DNA from: Bradyrhizobium daqingense
GTDB lineage: Bacteria > Pseudomonadota > Alphaproteobacteria > Rhizobiales > Xanthobacteraceae
Length of the DNA stretch: 64,000 nucleotides
NCBI RefSeq assembly: GCF_021044685.1
Contig: NZ_CP088014.1
Location: 7,302,001-7,366,000 of the forward strand
Direction: 5' to 3'
Below the pieces are notes generated by a model. The model ran no database searches, was not told the DNA's origin, and worked only from the letters and a program-made list of their open reading frames with translations. Both the position numbers and the translations under genes were made by a program. Shown in pieces: positions 43,057 through 50,879 of the stretch. Within the stretch, counting starts at the first letter, position 1, and every line of letters begins with the position of its first letter.

Positions 43057-44646
43057 ATGCCTCACCAGTTCAGCCTCAACCAATCCATCCGCAAACCCGC
43101 CGTCACATCCAAGGGCGGAATCGTCGCCTCGCAATCGCGACGGGCGGCTGAAGTCGGCGCGGACGTGCTGGCCGCGGGCGGCGACTGCGTCGACGCGATC
43201 GTGGCGACCACCATGGCGCTGAACGTGCTGGAGCCCTGGAATAGCGGCATCGGCGGTGGCGGCGCGATGGTGCTCTACCGCGCCAAGGAAAATAGCTATG
43301 AGGTGATCGACTACGGCATGTGCGCGCCGCAGAGCCTGCGCGCTACCGACTATCCGCTCAGCGGCGAAGGCGCCGCCTCCGATCTCTTCCCCTGGCCGCG
43401 GGTGAAGGACGATCGCAACGTCCACGGCCCCGGCTCGATCGCCGTGCCCGGCGTCGTCGCCGGAATGGAAGAGGCGCATCGCCGCTACGCCAAGATGCCG
43501 TGGAAGGATCTGGTCGCGCCGGCAGCGAAGCTCGCCGGCGAAGGTCTGCTGGTCGATTGGTGGACCACGGTGACGATCTCGGGCTCGGCCGCCGATCTCA
43601 GGCGCTATCCCGCGAGCGCGGCCGCCTACTTGAAGGACGGCCTGCCGCCGAGCGCCCCATGGGGCATCAAGGCCGAGACGCGGCTGCCGCAGGACAGCCT
43701 GAAGGCGACGCTGTCGCATCTCGCCGAGGCCGGCCCGCGCGACTTCTACCAGGGCGATCTCGCCAGGAGCATCGCCTCCGACATCAAGGCGGACGGCGGC
43801 TCGTTGTCGGTGGAGGATCTCGCCGCGTTCCGCGCCCATCCGCGCGCGCCGCTGGCGATCCCCTATCGGGGCGGCAAGGTATTTGCGACGCCGGAGCTCA
43901 CGGCGGGGCCGACGATGGCGCATGCGCTGCGCCTTTTGCAGCAGAGCCTGACGCCGGCGAGCGCGCCGGATGCCGGCGCCTATGTCGAATATGCACTCGC
44001 CCTGCAGGCAGCCTTCCGCGAGCGGCTCAAGGACATGGGCGATGCCGACGGCAAGCGCTCGCTCGGCGCCGAATATCTGGCGCCCGCCTGCACCACGCAT
44101 TTCTCGGTGGTCGATCGTCACGGCAACATGGCAGCGGTGACGCAGACGCTGTTGTCGTCGTTCGGCTCGCGATATGTGACACCGCACACCGGCATCACCA
44201 TGAACAACGGCATCATGTGGTTCGACCCAACGCCTGGCACCACTAACTCGCTGGCATCAGGCAAGCGCTGCCTGTGCAACTATACGCCCGTCATCGCCGA
44301 GACGAAGGACGGCAGGCGCCTCGCCGTCGGCGCATCCGGCGGACGCCGCATCCTGCCCTCCGTGATGCAGCTCGTGTCCTTCGCGATGGATTTCGGCATG
44401 GATCTCGATGCCGCCATCCACCAGCCGCGCATCGACGCCAGCGAGGGCGCGGTCGTGATCGGAGACGCGCGCCTGCCGGAGGACGTGCGCGAAACGCTGG
44501 GCGCGCGCTTCGACTATGAAGAAAGCCGCGTGCAGGCATTGCCGCAGAAATTCGCGTGCCCGAGCGTGGTGATGCGCGAGGGCGACACGAATTTCGGCGC
44601 GGTCGAGATCTTCCAGCCCTGGGCCGACGCGGTCGCGGAAGGCTGA
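43057..44646 (+). CDS. ggt: Gamma-glutamyltransferase family protein
   Basis: A 529-residue Ntn-hydrolase of the GGT family, made as a precursor that cleaves before a catalytic Thr. The N-terminal subunit has GGIVASQSRRAAEVGADVLA, GGDCVDAIVATTMALNVLEP and SGIGGGGAMVLY. The predicted processing Thr is in CTTHFSVVDRHGNMAAVTQT, followed by NNGIMWFDPTPGTTNSL. I see no signal peptide from the ATG at 43057, so unlike classical GGT it seems cytosolic, as in the YwrD-like branch. It may act on gamma-glutamylated amines, which fits the PuuB-like oxidase gene 2 kb further on. Confidence 0.86.
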   Translation: MPHQFSLNQSIRKPAVTSKGGIVASQSRRAAEVGADVLAAGGDCVDAIVATTMALNVLEPWNSGIGGGGAMVLYRAKENSYEVIDYGMCAPQSLRATDYPLSGEGAASDLFPWPRVKDDRNVHGPGSIAVPGVVAGMEEAHRRYAKMPWKDLVAPAAKLAGEGLLVDWWTTVTISGSAADLRRYPASAAAYLKDGLPPSAPWGIKAETRLPQDSLKATLSHLAEAGPRDFYQGDLARSIASDIKADGGSLSVEDLAAFRAHPRAPLAIPYRGGKVFATPELTAGPTMAHALRLLQQSLTPASAPDAGAYVEYALALQAAFRERLKDMGDADGKRSLGAEYLAPACTTHFSVVDRHGNMAAVTQTLLSSFGSRYVTPHTGITMNNGIMWFDPTPGTTNSLASGKRCLCNYTPVIAETKDGRRLAVGASGGRRILPSVMQLVSFAMDFGMDLDAAIHQPRIDASEGAVVIGDARLPEDVRETLGARFDYEESRVQALPQKFACPSVVMREGDTNFGAVEIFQPWADAVAEG

Positions 44647-44739
44647 GCGGACGCATCGATGCGAGATGTTACCAGCGCGCGTTGAGCCAACGCGCCGTTG
44701 CGCATCTGCGCGAGCGTCACGACTCCTCCACATTCGCAG

Positions 44740-44764
44740 GGAACTTACCTGGCCGGGATCCGTT
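44740..44764 (+). promoter_or_regulatory. EcfG-type (general stress sigma) promoter
   Basis: GGAAC (44740-44744), exactly 16 bases, then CGTT (44761-44764) matches the alphaproteobacterial EcfG consensus GGAAC-N16/17-CGTT. It lies about 39 bp before the start of the small His-rich exported protein, in the right orientation. Confidence 0.7.
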
Positions 44765-44802
44765 CATTGAGCGGACAAGTGCGCTCACCCCTGGAGGACA
44801 TG

Positions 44803-45024
44803 ATGAAGAAACTTGCGCTCGCCGCGTCGCTGGTTATTGCGGCAGGCTTCACATTTGCAAACCCTGCGCTGGCCAAGGGCGGCCATGGCGGAGGTCATGG
44901 CCATGGTCACGGCCACAAGTTCGGCCATTACCATGGCGCGCCGCACGGCTGGCACCATGGACGCAAGGTCGGCTGGCGCGGTCACGGGTGCCCGCCCGGC
45001 CTGTGGAAGCAGGGCCGCTGCTGA
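44803..45024 (+). CDS. Small secreted His/Gly-rich protein
   Basis: A 73-residue exported protein: signal peptide MKKLALAASLVIAAGFTF up to NPALA, then a dense HGHGHGHKFGHYHG tract and a C-terminal GCPPGLWKQGRC with two Cys. The His tract should bind Ni, Zn or Cu. GGAGG lies five bases before the ATG at 44803; an ATG three bases earlier is too close. It has an EcfG-type promoter upstream and a strong terminator downstream, so it is a monocistronic stress gene. Confidence 0.75.
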   Translation: MKKLALAASLVIAAGFTFANPALAKGGHGGGHGHGHGHKFGHYHGAPHGWHHGRKVGWRGHGCPPGLWKQGRC

Positions 45025-45046
45025 AGCTTGATCTGCCAATCATTGC

Positions 45047-45080
45047 AAGGCGTCGCTCCTGATCGAGCGGCGCCTTCTTT
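45047..45080 (+). terminator. Rho-independent terminator
   Basis: AAGGCGTCGCTC and GAGCGGCGCCTT form a 12-bp stem (one G-T pair) with a six-base loop, followed by CTTT. It lies 22 bp after the His-rich gene and also abuts the stop of the convergent oxidase gene, so it may serve both. Confidence 0.75.
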
Positions 45081-46362
45081 AAATGCCGAGCCGGTCGCGC
45101 ACGCGGCCCGCGATCACGGCGGTCGTCACCCCGACCGGCCAGAACGCGTGCATCGGGATCGGCTTGATGCCGGTGACCGGCATGTCGATCTCGGCCTTGG
45201 CGCCGCCGATCAGCCGGCGCGCCAGCTGCGCGCCCATCGCGGTCGAGAGCGCGACGCCGCGCCCGTTGCAGCCGAGCGAGATCAGGATGTTCTCCGCGGG
45301 CTCATGCACGTGCGGATAATGATCCGCGGTGATGGCGAGGCGGCTATTCCAACCGTGGGTCCAGGCGACGCCCTTCAGCTGCGGCCACAGCCGCTCCGCA
45401 TAGCGCATGAGATAGGCAACGTCGTGGGGCGATTTGATCCAGCGCATCGGGCCGCGCCCGCCCATCAACAGGCGATTTTGCTGATCGATACGGTAATAGA
45501 CCGTGATGTGGCCGCTCTCGTAGAGCACGGACCGTGTCGGCATGATCGAACGGGCGACCGCATCCAAGAGTGGCGCAGTGGCGGCGATCGAGGAGAACAC
45601 CGGCACGATGGTGCGGCGGAGCGCGGGCCAGAGATCGTCGGTGAACCCGTTGGTCGCGAGCAGGACCTTGTCCGCATGAACCACGGCGCGCGGCGTTTCG
45701 ATGCGCCAGCGCGAGCCCTCGCGGCGCAGTGACAATGCCGGCGTCTCGCCAAAGACCTTGGCGCCGGCGGAGATCGCTGCGCGCGCGAGACCACGGGCGT
45801 AGCTGAGGGGATGCAGGTCGCCGCCGCGGGTATCCAGCATTGCGCCGATATAGCGATCCGTGCCGGTCATCTCGCGGAGCTGCTCGCGATTCAGATAGGT
45901 CACCGGCATGCCGCGGCGGATGCACTGCTGCGCAGTCTTCTCGATGGCCGCGGCGCTGGCCTCGTGATAGGCCGCGCGGAGCGTGCCGTTCTGCCGCGCC
46001 TCGCAGGGAATCTGGTAGCGACGGATCAGATCGTGGGTAAAATTCGTGGTGCCGTAGGAGAATGCGATCATGCGGCGGCCGAGCTCCGCGCCGAAATCGG
46101 CCTCGATCTGATCGGGATCGTGCTTCAATCCGGGATTGGTGTGGCCGCCATTGTTGCCGGACGCGCCCCAGCCCGGCTCCTGCGCCTCCAGCACCAGCGC
46201 CTCGACGCCTTGCTCGGCCAAGTGCAGTGCCGTCGAGAGGCCGGTGTAGCCGCCGCCCACGATCGCGACCGAGACGTTCTTGTCGACATCGAGCGGCGGC
46301 GTGGCCACCGGCGCAACGGCGGTGTCGGCATAGACCGAGGGCGGCAAGGGCAGGCGCGTCAT
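45079..46362 (-). CDS. FAD-dependent amine oxidase/oxidoreductase (PuuB-like)
   Basis: A 427-residue DAO-type flavoenzyme related to gamma-glutamylputrescine oxidase. The N-terminal VSVAIVGGGYTGLSTALHLA is the FAD-binding motif, QEPGWGASGNNGGHTNPGLK is the segment typical of the PuuB/OrdL group, and ILISLGCNGRGVALSTAMG binds FAD near the C-terminus. It probably oxidises a primary or secondary amine. It is the last gene of a transporter operon (binding protein, permease, ATPase), which likely imports its substrate. Confidence 0.86.
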   Translation of the reverse strand: MTRLPLPPSVYADTAVAPVATPPLDVDKNVSVAIVGGGYTGLSTALHLAEQGVEALVLEAQEPGWGASGNNGGHTNPGLKHDPDQIEADFGAELGRRMIAFSYGTTNFTHDLIRRYQIPCEARQNGTLRAAYHEASAAAIEKTAQQCIRRGMPVTYLNREQLREMTGTDRYIGAMLDTRGGDLHPLSYARGLARAAISAGAKVFGETPALSLRREGSRWRIETPRAVVHADKVLLATNGFTDDLWPALRRTIVPVFSSIAATAPLLDAVARSIMPTRSVLYESGHITVYYRIDQQNRLLMGGRGPMRWIKSPHDVAYLMRYAERLWPQLKGVAWTHGWNSRLAITADHYPHVHEPAENILISLGCNGRGVALSTAMGAQLARRLIGGAKAEIDMPVTGIKPIPMHAFWPVGVTTAVIAGRVRDRLGI

Positions 46363-46374
46363 GGCGAAGACCGA

Positions 46375-47106
46375 TTAGAGCGGATGCAGCACGCGGCGCA
46401 GGAAGTCCTGCGTGCGCGGATGCTGGGGTTGATTGAGCAGGGCCTTGGCCGGCCCCTGCTCGACGATGACGCCGCCGTCGATGAACAGCACGCGATCGGC
46501 GACGTCGCGGGCAAAGCCCATCTCGTGGGTGACGACGACCATGGTCATGCCGTCGTCGGCGAGCTTGCGCATGACGCCGAGGACGTCGCCGACCAGCTCA
46601 GGGTCGAGCGCCGAGGTCGGTTCGTCGAACAGGATGGCCTTGGGCTGCATCGCGAGCGCCCGTGCGATGGCGACACGCTGCTGCTGGCCGCCAGAGAGCT
46701 GCGGCGGATGCGCATCGGCCTTCTCCGCGAGCCCGACCTGGGCGAGCAGCGCACGGCCGCGCTCGAGCGCAGCGGCACGCGGCTCCTTCTTTACATAGAG
46801 CGGCCCTTCGACGACGTTCTCCAGCGCGGTGCGATGCGGGAACAGGTTGAAGCGCTGGAACACCATGGAGACCTGGGTGCGGATGGCCACGATCGACGGC
46901 GCGTCGCGGTCGACCTTCAGGCCTTCGACGCTGATCTCGCCGCGGTCGTAGCTTTCGAGCCCGTTGATGCAGCGCAGGATGGTCGACTTGCCGGAGCCGG
47001 ACGGCCCGATGATGCAGACCACCTCGCCCTTCTGCACAGAGGCATCGATGCCCTTGAGCACCTCGACCTTGCCAAAGCTCTTGTGGACGTCGTTCAGCTC
47101 GATCAT
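46375..47106 (-). CDS. Polar amino-acid ABC transporter ATP-binding protein
   Basis: A 243-residue ATPase of the GlnQ/HisP type. Walker A is GPSGSGKSTILRCI, the signature is LSGGQQQRVAIARALA, and Walker B with its switch is ILFDEPTSALDPELVGD then VVVTHEMGFA. The start is the ATG at 47106 that overlaps the permease stop by four bases. It powers the permease encoded just upstream. Confidence 0.93.
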   Translation of the reverse strand: MIELNDVHKSFGKVEVLKGIDASVQKGEVVCIIGPSGSGKSTILRCINGLESYDRGEISVEGLKVDRDAPSIVAIRTQVSMVFQRFNLFPHRTALENVVEGPLYVKKEPRAAALERGRALLAQVGLAEKADAHPPQLSGGQQQRVAIARALAMQPKAILFDEPTSALDPELVGDVLGVMRKLADDGMTMVVVTHEMGFARDVADRVLFIDGGVIVEQGPAKALLNQPQHPRTQDFLRRVLHPL

Positions 47107-47756
47107 CGCTTGCCGGCCCGCTTCTCGAAGTGACGGACCAGCAGGATCAGCGGGATGCTCATGGTGAGATACATCAGCGCCACCAAGGTGAACACGCTGG
47201 TGTTCTTGAAGGTCGAGGAGGCGATCAGCTTGCCTTGCAGCGCGAGCTCGGCGACCGTGATGGTGGAGGCCTGCGAGGAATCCTTGAGCATCATGATCAT
47301 GACGTTGCCGTAGGGCGGCAGCACGATGCGGACCGCCTGCGGCAGCACCACGCGGCGCATGGTGAGCCACCAGCCCATGCCGATGGACTGCGCCGCCTCG
47401 ATCTGCCCCTTGTCGATCGCCTCGATGCCGGCGCGGAAGTTCTCCGCCTGGTAGGCCGAATAGGCGATGCCGAGCCCGAGAATCGCGGCCTGCAAGGCCG
47501 ATAGTGTGACGCCGAGCTCCGGCATCACGAAATAGAGGTAGAACAGCAGCACGATGATCGGGATGCCGCGGATCACGTTGATCAGGCTGGCGCTGAGCAT
47601 CGACAGCGCCTTGATGCCGGAGACACGCATCATCGCCCAGATGAGGCCGAGCACCGTCGAGAGCAGCAGCGAGCCGACGGTGACGATGATCGTCAGCGCG
47701 ACGCCGTTCAACAGGATCGGGAAGAACTCGACGGCGTCGCGCCAGAAGCCTTTCAT
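47103..47756 (-). CDS. Polar amino-acid ABC transporter permease
   Basis: A 217-residue inner-membrane permease of the HisM/GlnP type with about five membrane segments. NGVALTIIVTVGSLLLSTVL is the family start, VIRGIPIIVLLFYLYFVMPE follows, and the ATPase-docking loop is GMGWWLTMRRVVLPQAVRIV. Only one permease gene is present, so it probably acts as a homodimer. Confidence 0.92.
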   Translation of the reverse strand: MKGFWRDAVEFFPILLNGVALTIIVTVGSLLLSTVLGLIWAMMRVSGIKALSMLSASLINVIRGIPIIVLLFYLYFVMPELGVTLSALQAAILGLGIAYSAYQAENFRAGIEAIDKGQIEAAQSIGMGWWLTMRRVVLPQAVRIVLPPYGNVMIMMLKDSSQASTITVAELALQGKLIASSTFKNTSVFTLVALMYLTMSIPLILLVRHFEKRAGKR

Positions 47757-47787
47757 CGGGCAGCCTTCATCGATCGGGCGTCATCGA

Positions 47788-48546
47788 TCAACCCTGTGCC
47801 TTCAGGCCCCATTTATCGAGGATCTTGTCGATGGTGCCGTTGGCCTTGAGCTTCGCGAGCGAGGCGTTGATCTTGCCGAGCAGCGCGGCCTCGCCCTTGC
47901 GCACGCCGATGCCGACGGAGCCGACGGTGACGGGCTTGTAGCCATCGACGAGGCGCACCTCGGGGAAGCCGCCCTGCTTCAGATTGTAGGCGAGGATCGG
48001 ATAGTCGGCGTAGCCGGCCTTGAGGCGGCCGGTGTTCACGTCGCGCAGGATGTCGGGAATGGTGTCGTATGCCTTCACCTCGGCGAACAGGCCGGACTTC
48101 TTCAGCGCGTCGACGAAGGCGGTGCCGACTTGCGCGCCCACGGTCTCGCCCTTCAGATCCTCCTGCGTGGCATAGGCCTTGGTGTCGCTCTTGGGCACGA
48201 CGAGGCCCTCGCCATAGGTGTAGATCGGGTCGGAGAAGTCGACGACCTCCTTGCGCGGCGCCGTGATGAACATCGCGGCCGCGATGATGTCGATCTTGCT
48301 CGACGTCAGCGACGGGATCAGCGCCGAGAATTGCATCGGCTCGATCTGCACATTGAAGCCGGCGTCCTTGCCGATCTCGGTGACGAGATCGACCATGATG
48401 CCCTGGATGGTGTTGGTCTTGGTGTCGAGGAAGGTGAAGGGAATGCCCGTCGGCGTCGAGCCGACCTTCAGCACCTGCTGCGCCGAGGCCGGCGTCACCG
48501 CTGCAATTGCGAGTGCCGCGACCGCGGCCTGGACAAAACGCTTCAT
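47788..48546 (-). CDS. Periplasmic polar amino-acid-type binding protein
   Basis: A 252-residue exported protein of the SBP_bac_3 family. Signal peptide to PASAQQ, then KVGSTPTGIPFTFLDTKTNT, IDIIAAAMFITAPRKEVVDF with the Arg that pairs with an amino-acid carboxylate, and ETVGAQVGTAFVDALKKSG. It heads the operon with permease, ATPase and a PuuB-like oxidase. Ligand unknown; an amine-bearing or amino-acid compound oxidised by the last gene's product is likely. Confidence 0.91.
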   Translation of the reverse strand: MKRFVQAAVAALAIAAVTPASAQQVLKVGSTPTGIPFTFLDTKTNTIQGIMVDLVTEIGKDAGFNVQIEPMQFSALIPSLTSSKIDIIAAAMFITAPRKEVVDFSDPIYTYGEGLVVPKSDTKAYATQEDLKGETVGAQVGTAFVDALKKSGLFAEVKAYDTIPDILRDVNTGRLKAGYADYPILAYNLKQGGFPEVRLVDGYKPVTVGSVGIGVRKGEAALLGKINASLAKLKANGTIDKILDKWGLKAQG

Positions 48547-48627
48547 CGCATCCCCCTTTGGGTCTAGCCGATGTCGGCACTGGCGCGTGTCAGGATCAGA
48601 CGTTGCGGGCCAAGCCGTTTCGGCCTA

Positions 48628-48645
48628 TTTTCACCAATATGAAAA
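48628..48645. promoter_or_regulatory. Predicted operator of the XRE-cupin regulator, site 1
   Basis: TTTTCACCAATATGAAAA: perfect TTTTCA/TGAAAA arms around six bases. The half-site pattern TTTTCA-N6-TGAA recurs 50 bp away at 48678. It lies between the transporter operon and the divergent XRE-cupin regulator. Confidence 0.65.
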
Positions 48646-48677
48646 TTTGGTCACACTTTCGCGGATGACGCAAGCGG

Positions 48678-48695
48678 TTTTCATGCACATGAAGG
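48678..48695. promoter_or_regulatory. Predicted operator of the XRE-cupin regulator, site 2
   Basis: TTTTCATGCACATGAAGG: the same TTTTCA-N6-TGAA layout as site 1, with the inner TTCATG/CATGAA fully symmetrical. It directly precedes the GAAGGAAG ribosome site of the regulator gene, so binding would hinder its transcription. Confidence 0.65.
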
Positions 48696-48707
48696 AAGCG
48701 ATCTGAC

Positions 48708-49382
48708 GTGAGCGGTGGCAAAAGAATGCGCAAACCGGCCGCCGCAAAGCCGGCCAGGAAGCTGAAGGCCAAGGTCAGAACCAAGGCAGTCACCAAACCC
48801 GCCGAGCCCGCGATGGACGTCGCGGTCGGCCGCCGCATCAGGGATATCAGGCGCGTCAGGCAATTCTCGCTGGAAGCGGTCGCCTCGCGCACCTCACTCT
48901 CGATCGGCTTCCTCAGCCAGATCGAGCGCGGCCTGTCCTCACCCTCGTTGCGCGTGCTGGCGACGCTCGCCGACGTGTTCGGCGTCGGCATCGCCGCACT
49001 GTTCGGTGCGAGCCCGAGCGCCGACGGTGCACCCGACCAAGTGGTGACGCGCGGACTGCAACGGCCCGAATTGAAACTCTGGCGCACCGGGGTGTCCAAG
49101 CAATTGCTGAGCCCGGCAAGCGCCGACAACAAGCTGAACCTGTTCCTGGTGCATCTCGACCCCGGCGGCTCCACCGGCGACGAGCTTTACACCCATGACG
49201 GCGAAGAGGCGGGCCTGGTGCTCGAAGGCGAGATGATGCTGACGGTGGACAGCGAGACGTGGTCGCTCAAAAGCGGCGACAGCTTCCGGTTTGCCAGCCG
49301 CAGGCCGCACCGGTTTTCCAATCCGGCCGAGGATGCGAAAGCGATGGTGCTGTGGGTGAATTGCGTGACGGGGGCGGGGTGA
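48708..49382 (+). CDS. XRE-cupin transcriptional regulator
   Basis: A 224-residue regulator. A basic Lys/Ala-rich leader of about 38 residues precedes the HTH_XRE domain (about 39-95; IRRVRQFSLEAVASRTSLSI then GFLSQIERGLSSPSLRVLAT). A C-terminal cupin (about 140-220) has DELYTHDGEEAGLVLEGEMM and GDSFRFASRRPHRFSNP. Such proteins (PuuR, SutR-like) sense small metabolites, often amines or amino acids. The start is GTG with GAAGGAAG upstream. Two matching operators lie between it and the divergent amino-acid transporter/oxidase operon, its probable target. Confidence 0.87.
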   Translation: MSGGKRMRKPAAAKPARKLKAKVRTKAVTKPAEPAMDVAVGRRIRDIRRVRQFSLEAVASRTSLSIGFLSQIERGLSSPSLRVLATLADVFGVGIAALFGASPSADGAPDQVVTRGLQRPELKLWRTGVSKQLLSPASADNKLNLFLVHLDPGGSTGDELYTHDGEEAGLVLEGEMMLTVDSETWSLKSGDSFRFASRRPHRFSNPAEDAKAMVLWVNCVTGAG

Positions 49383-49443
49383 GTTCGGAGCTTACCACTC
49401 AGCGCGCGCAGCGAGAGCAAACAGAGCCACAACGCCTCCACGT

Positions 49444-49529
49444 CGTCATTGCGAGCGAAGCTAAGCAATCCAGAGTCTTTCCGCGGAAAGACTCTGGATT
49501 GCTTCGTCGCTTCGCTCCTCGCAATGACG
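49444..49529. repeat. Dispersed palindromic repeat with long perfect stem
   Basis: An 86-bp inverted element bounded by CGTCATTGCGAG and CTCGCAATGACG, with a wholly symmetrical 38-bp centre at 49465-49502 (arms GCAATCCAGAGTCTTTCC). The GCGAGCGAAG-type ends match a repeat family I recall from Bradyrhizobium and Rhodopseudomonas. It lies between convergent genes and could also act as a terminator. Confidence 0.8.
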
Positions 49530-49542
49530 AGGGGATAGAGCT

Positions 49543-50808
49543 TTACCCAAACCGGTGCTTGTACCGCTCCACCGACAGCTCACTCACGTCGATATCCGGC
49601 TTCCTGCCCGACAGCATGTCCGCGAGCACGCGGCCCGAGCCGCAGGACATGGTCCAGCCGAGCGTGCCGTGGCCGGTGTTGAGGTGGAGGTTGACGTAGT
49701 GCGTCGGGCCGATCACGGGCGGGCCATCCGGCGTCATCGGACGCAGGCCGCTCCAGAACGTGGCCTTGGACAGATCGCCGCCGCGCGGAAACAGATCGGT
49801 CAGCGAATGGTCGAGCGTGGCGCGGCGTGCGTCGTAGAGCTTGTCGGAATAGCCGGAGATTTCGGCGGTGCCGCCGACGCGGATGCGATTACCGAGGCGC
49901 GTGATCGCGACCTTGTAGCTCTCGTCCATCACGGTGGATTCCGGCGCGCCCGAGGCGTCCTTGATCGGCACCGTGATCGAATAGCCCTTCACCGGATAGA
50001 CCGGCAGCGAGATGCCGAGCGGCGCCAAGAGGCACGAGGACCAGCTACCGAGCGCGAGCACATAAGCGTCGGCCTGCAGCAGGCCGGCGCTGGTCGCAAC
50101 ACCGCTGACGCGCGCGCCGTCGGTGACGATGCGGTCGATCCCGGTGTTGAACATGAACTTCACGCCAAGTGCTTCGGCATGCTTGGCCAGCGCCTGCGTG
50201 AACATGTGACAGTCGCCGGTCTCGTCCTGCGGCAAGCGCAGTCCGCCGACGAACTTCTCCTTCACGGCACCGAGCGCCGGCTCGGCCGCGATGCAGCCCT
50301 CGCGGCTCAGCACCTCGAAAGGCACGCCGTATTGCTTGAGCACAGCGATGTCCTCGGCCGTGCCGTCGAGCTGGGCCTGGTAGCGAAACAGCTGCAGCGT
50401 TCCTTGCGCGCGCTCGTCATATTGGATGCCGATGTCGCGGCGCAGATCGCGCAAGGAATCGCGGCTGTATTCCGCGATCGGAATCATCCGGCTCTTGTTA
50501 ACGGCGTAGCGCGCGCTGGTGCAGTTGCGCAGCATCTTGAGCAGCCAGACCCACATGACGGGATCGAGCTTCGGCCGGACCACCAGCGGCCCATGCTTCA
50601 TCAAGAGCCATTTGATGGCCTTCACCGGCACGCCAGGACCGGCCCAGGGCGAGGAATAGCCCGGCGAGACCTCGCCGGCATTGGCGAAGGAGGTCTCCAG
50701 CGCCGGCTCGGGCTGCCGGTCGACGACCGTCACTTCATGGCCGGCACGTGCGAGGTAGTAGGCAGAGGTGACACCGATGACACCGCTGCCGAGGATCAGG
50801 ACTTTCAC
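49543..50808 (-). CDS. dadA: D-amino acid dehydrogenase
   Basis: A 421-residue flavoprotein of the DadA family, which oxidises D-amino acids at the membrane and passes electrons to quinone. MKVLILGSGVIGVTSAYYLA is the FAD-binding motif and TSFANAGEVSPGYSSPWAGP the DadA signature. VYPVKGYSITVPI, GLRPMTPDGPPVIGPT and LNTGHGTLGWTMSCGSG follow. Length is that of the family. It is followed in the reading direction by the 49444 repeat and lies 71 bp after the transaminase gene, likely in one transcription unit. Confidence 0.92.
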   Translation of the reverse strand: MKVLILGSGVIGVTSAYYLARAGHEVTVVDRQPEPALETSFANAGEVSPGYSSPWAGPGVPVKAIKWLLMKHGPLVVRPKLDPVMWVWLLKMLRNCTSARYAVNKSRMIPIAEYSRDSLRDLRRDIGIQYDERAQGTLQLFRYQAQLDGTAEDIAVLKQYGVPFEVLSREGCIAAEPALGAVKEKFVGGLRLPQDETGDCHMFTQALAKHAEALGVKFMFNTGIDRIVTDGARVSGVATSAGLLQADAYVLALGSWSSCLLAPLGISLPVYPVKGYSITVPIKDASGAPESTVMDESYKVAITRLGNRIRVGGTAEISGYSDKLYDARRATLDHSLTDLFPRGGDLSKATFWSGLRPMTPDGPPVIGPTHYVNLHLNTGHGTLGWTMSCGSGRVLADMLSGRKPDIDVSELSVERYKHRFG

Positions 50809-50879
50809 GCTTCGTCAGACTCCCGCGGCATCGCGCTCGCCGCTGCAAGAACAACACTCCGCAACGGCGAGAGCAATTA

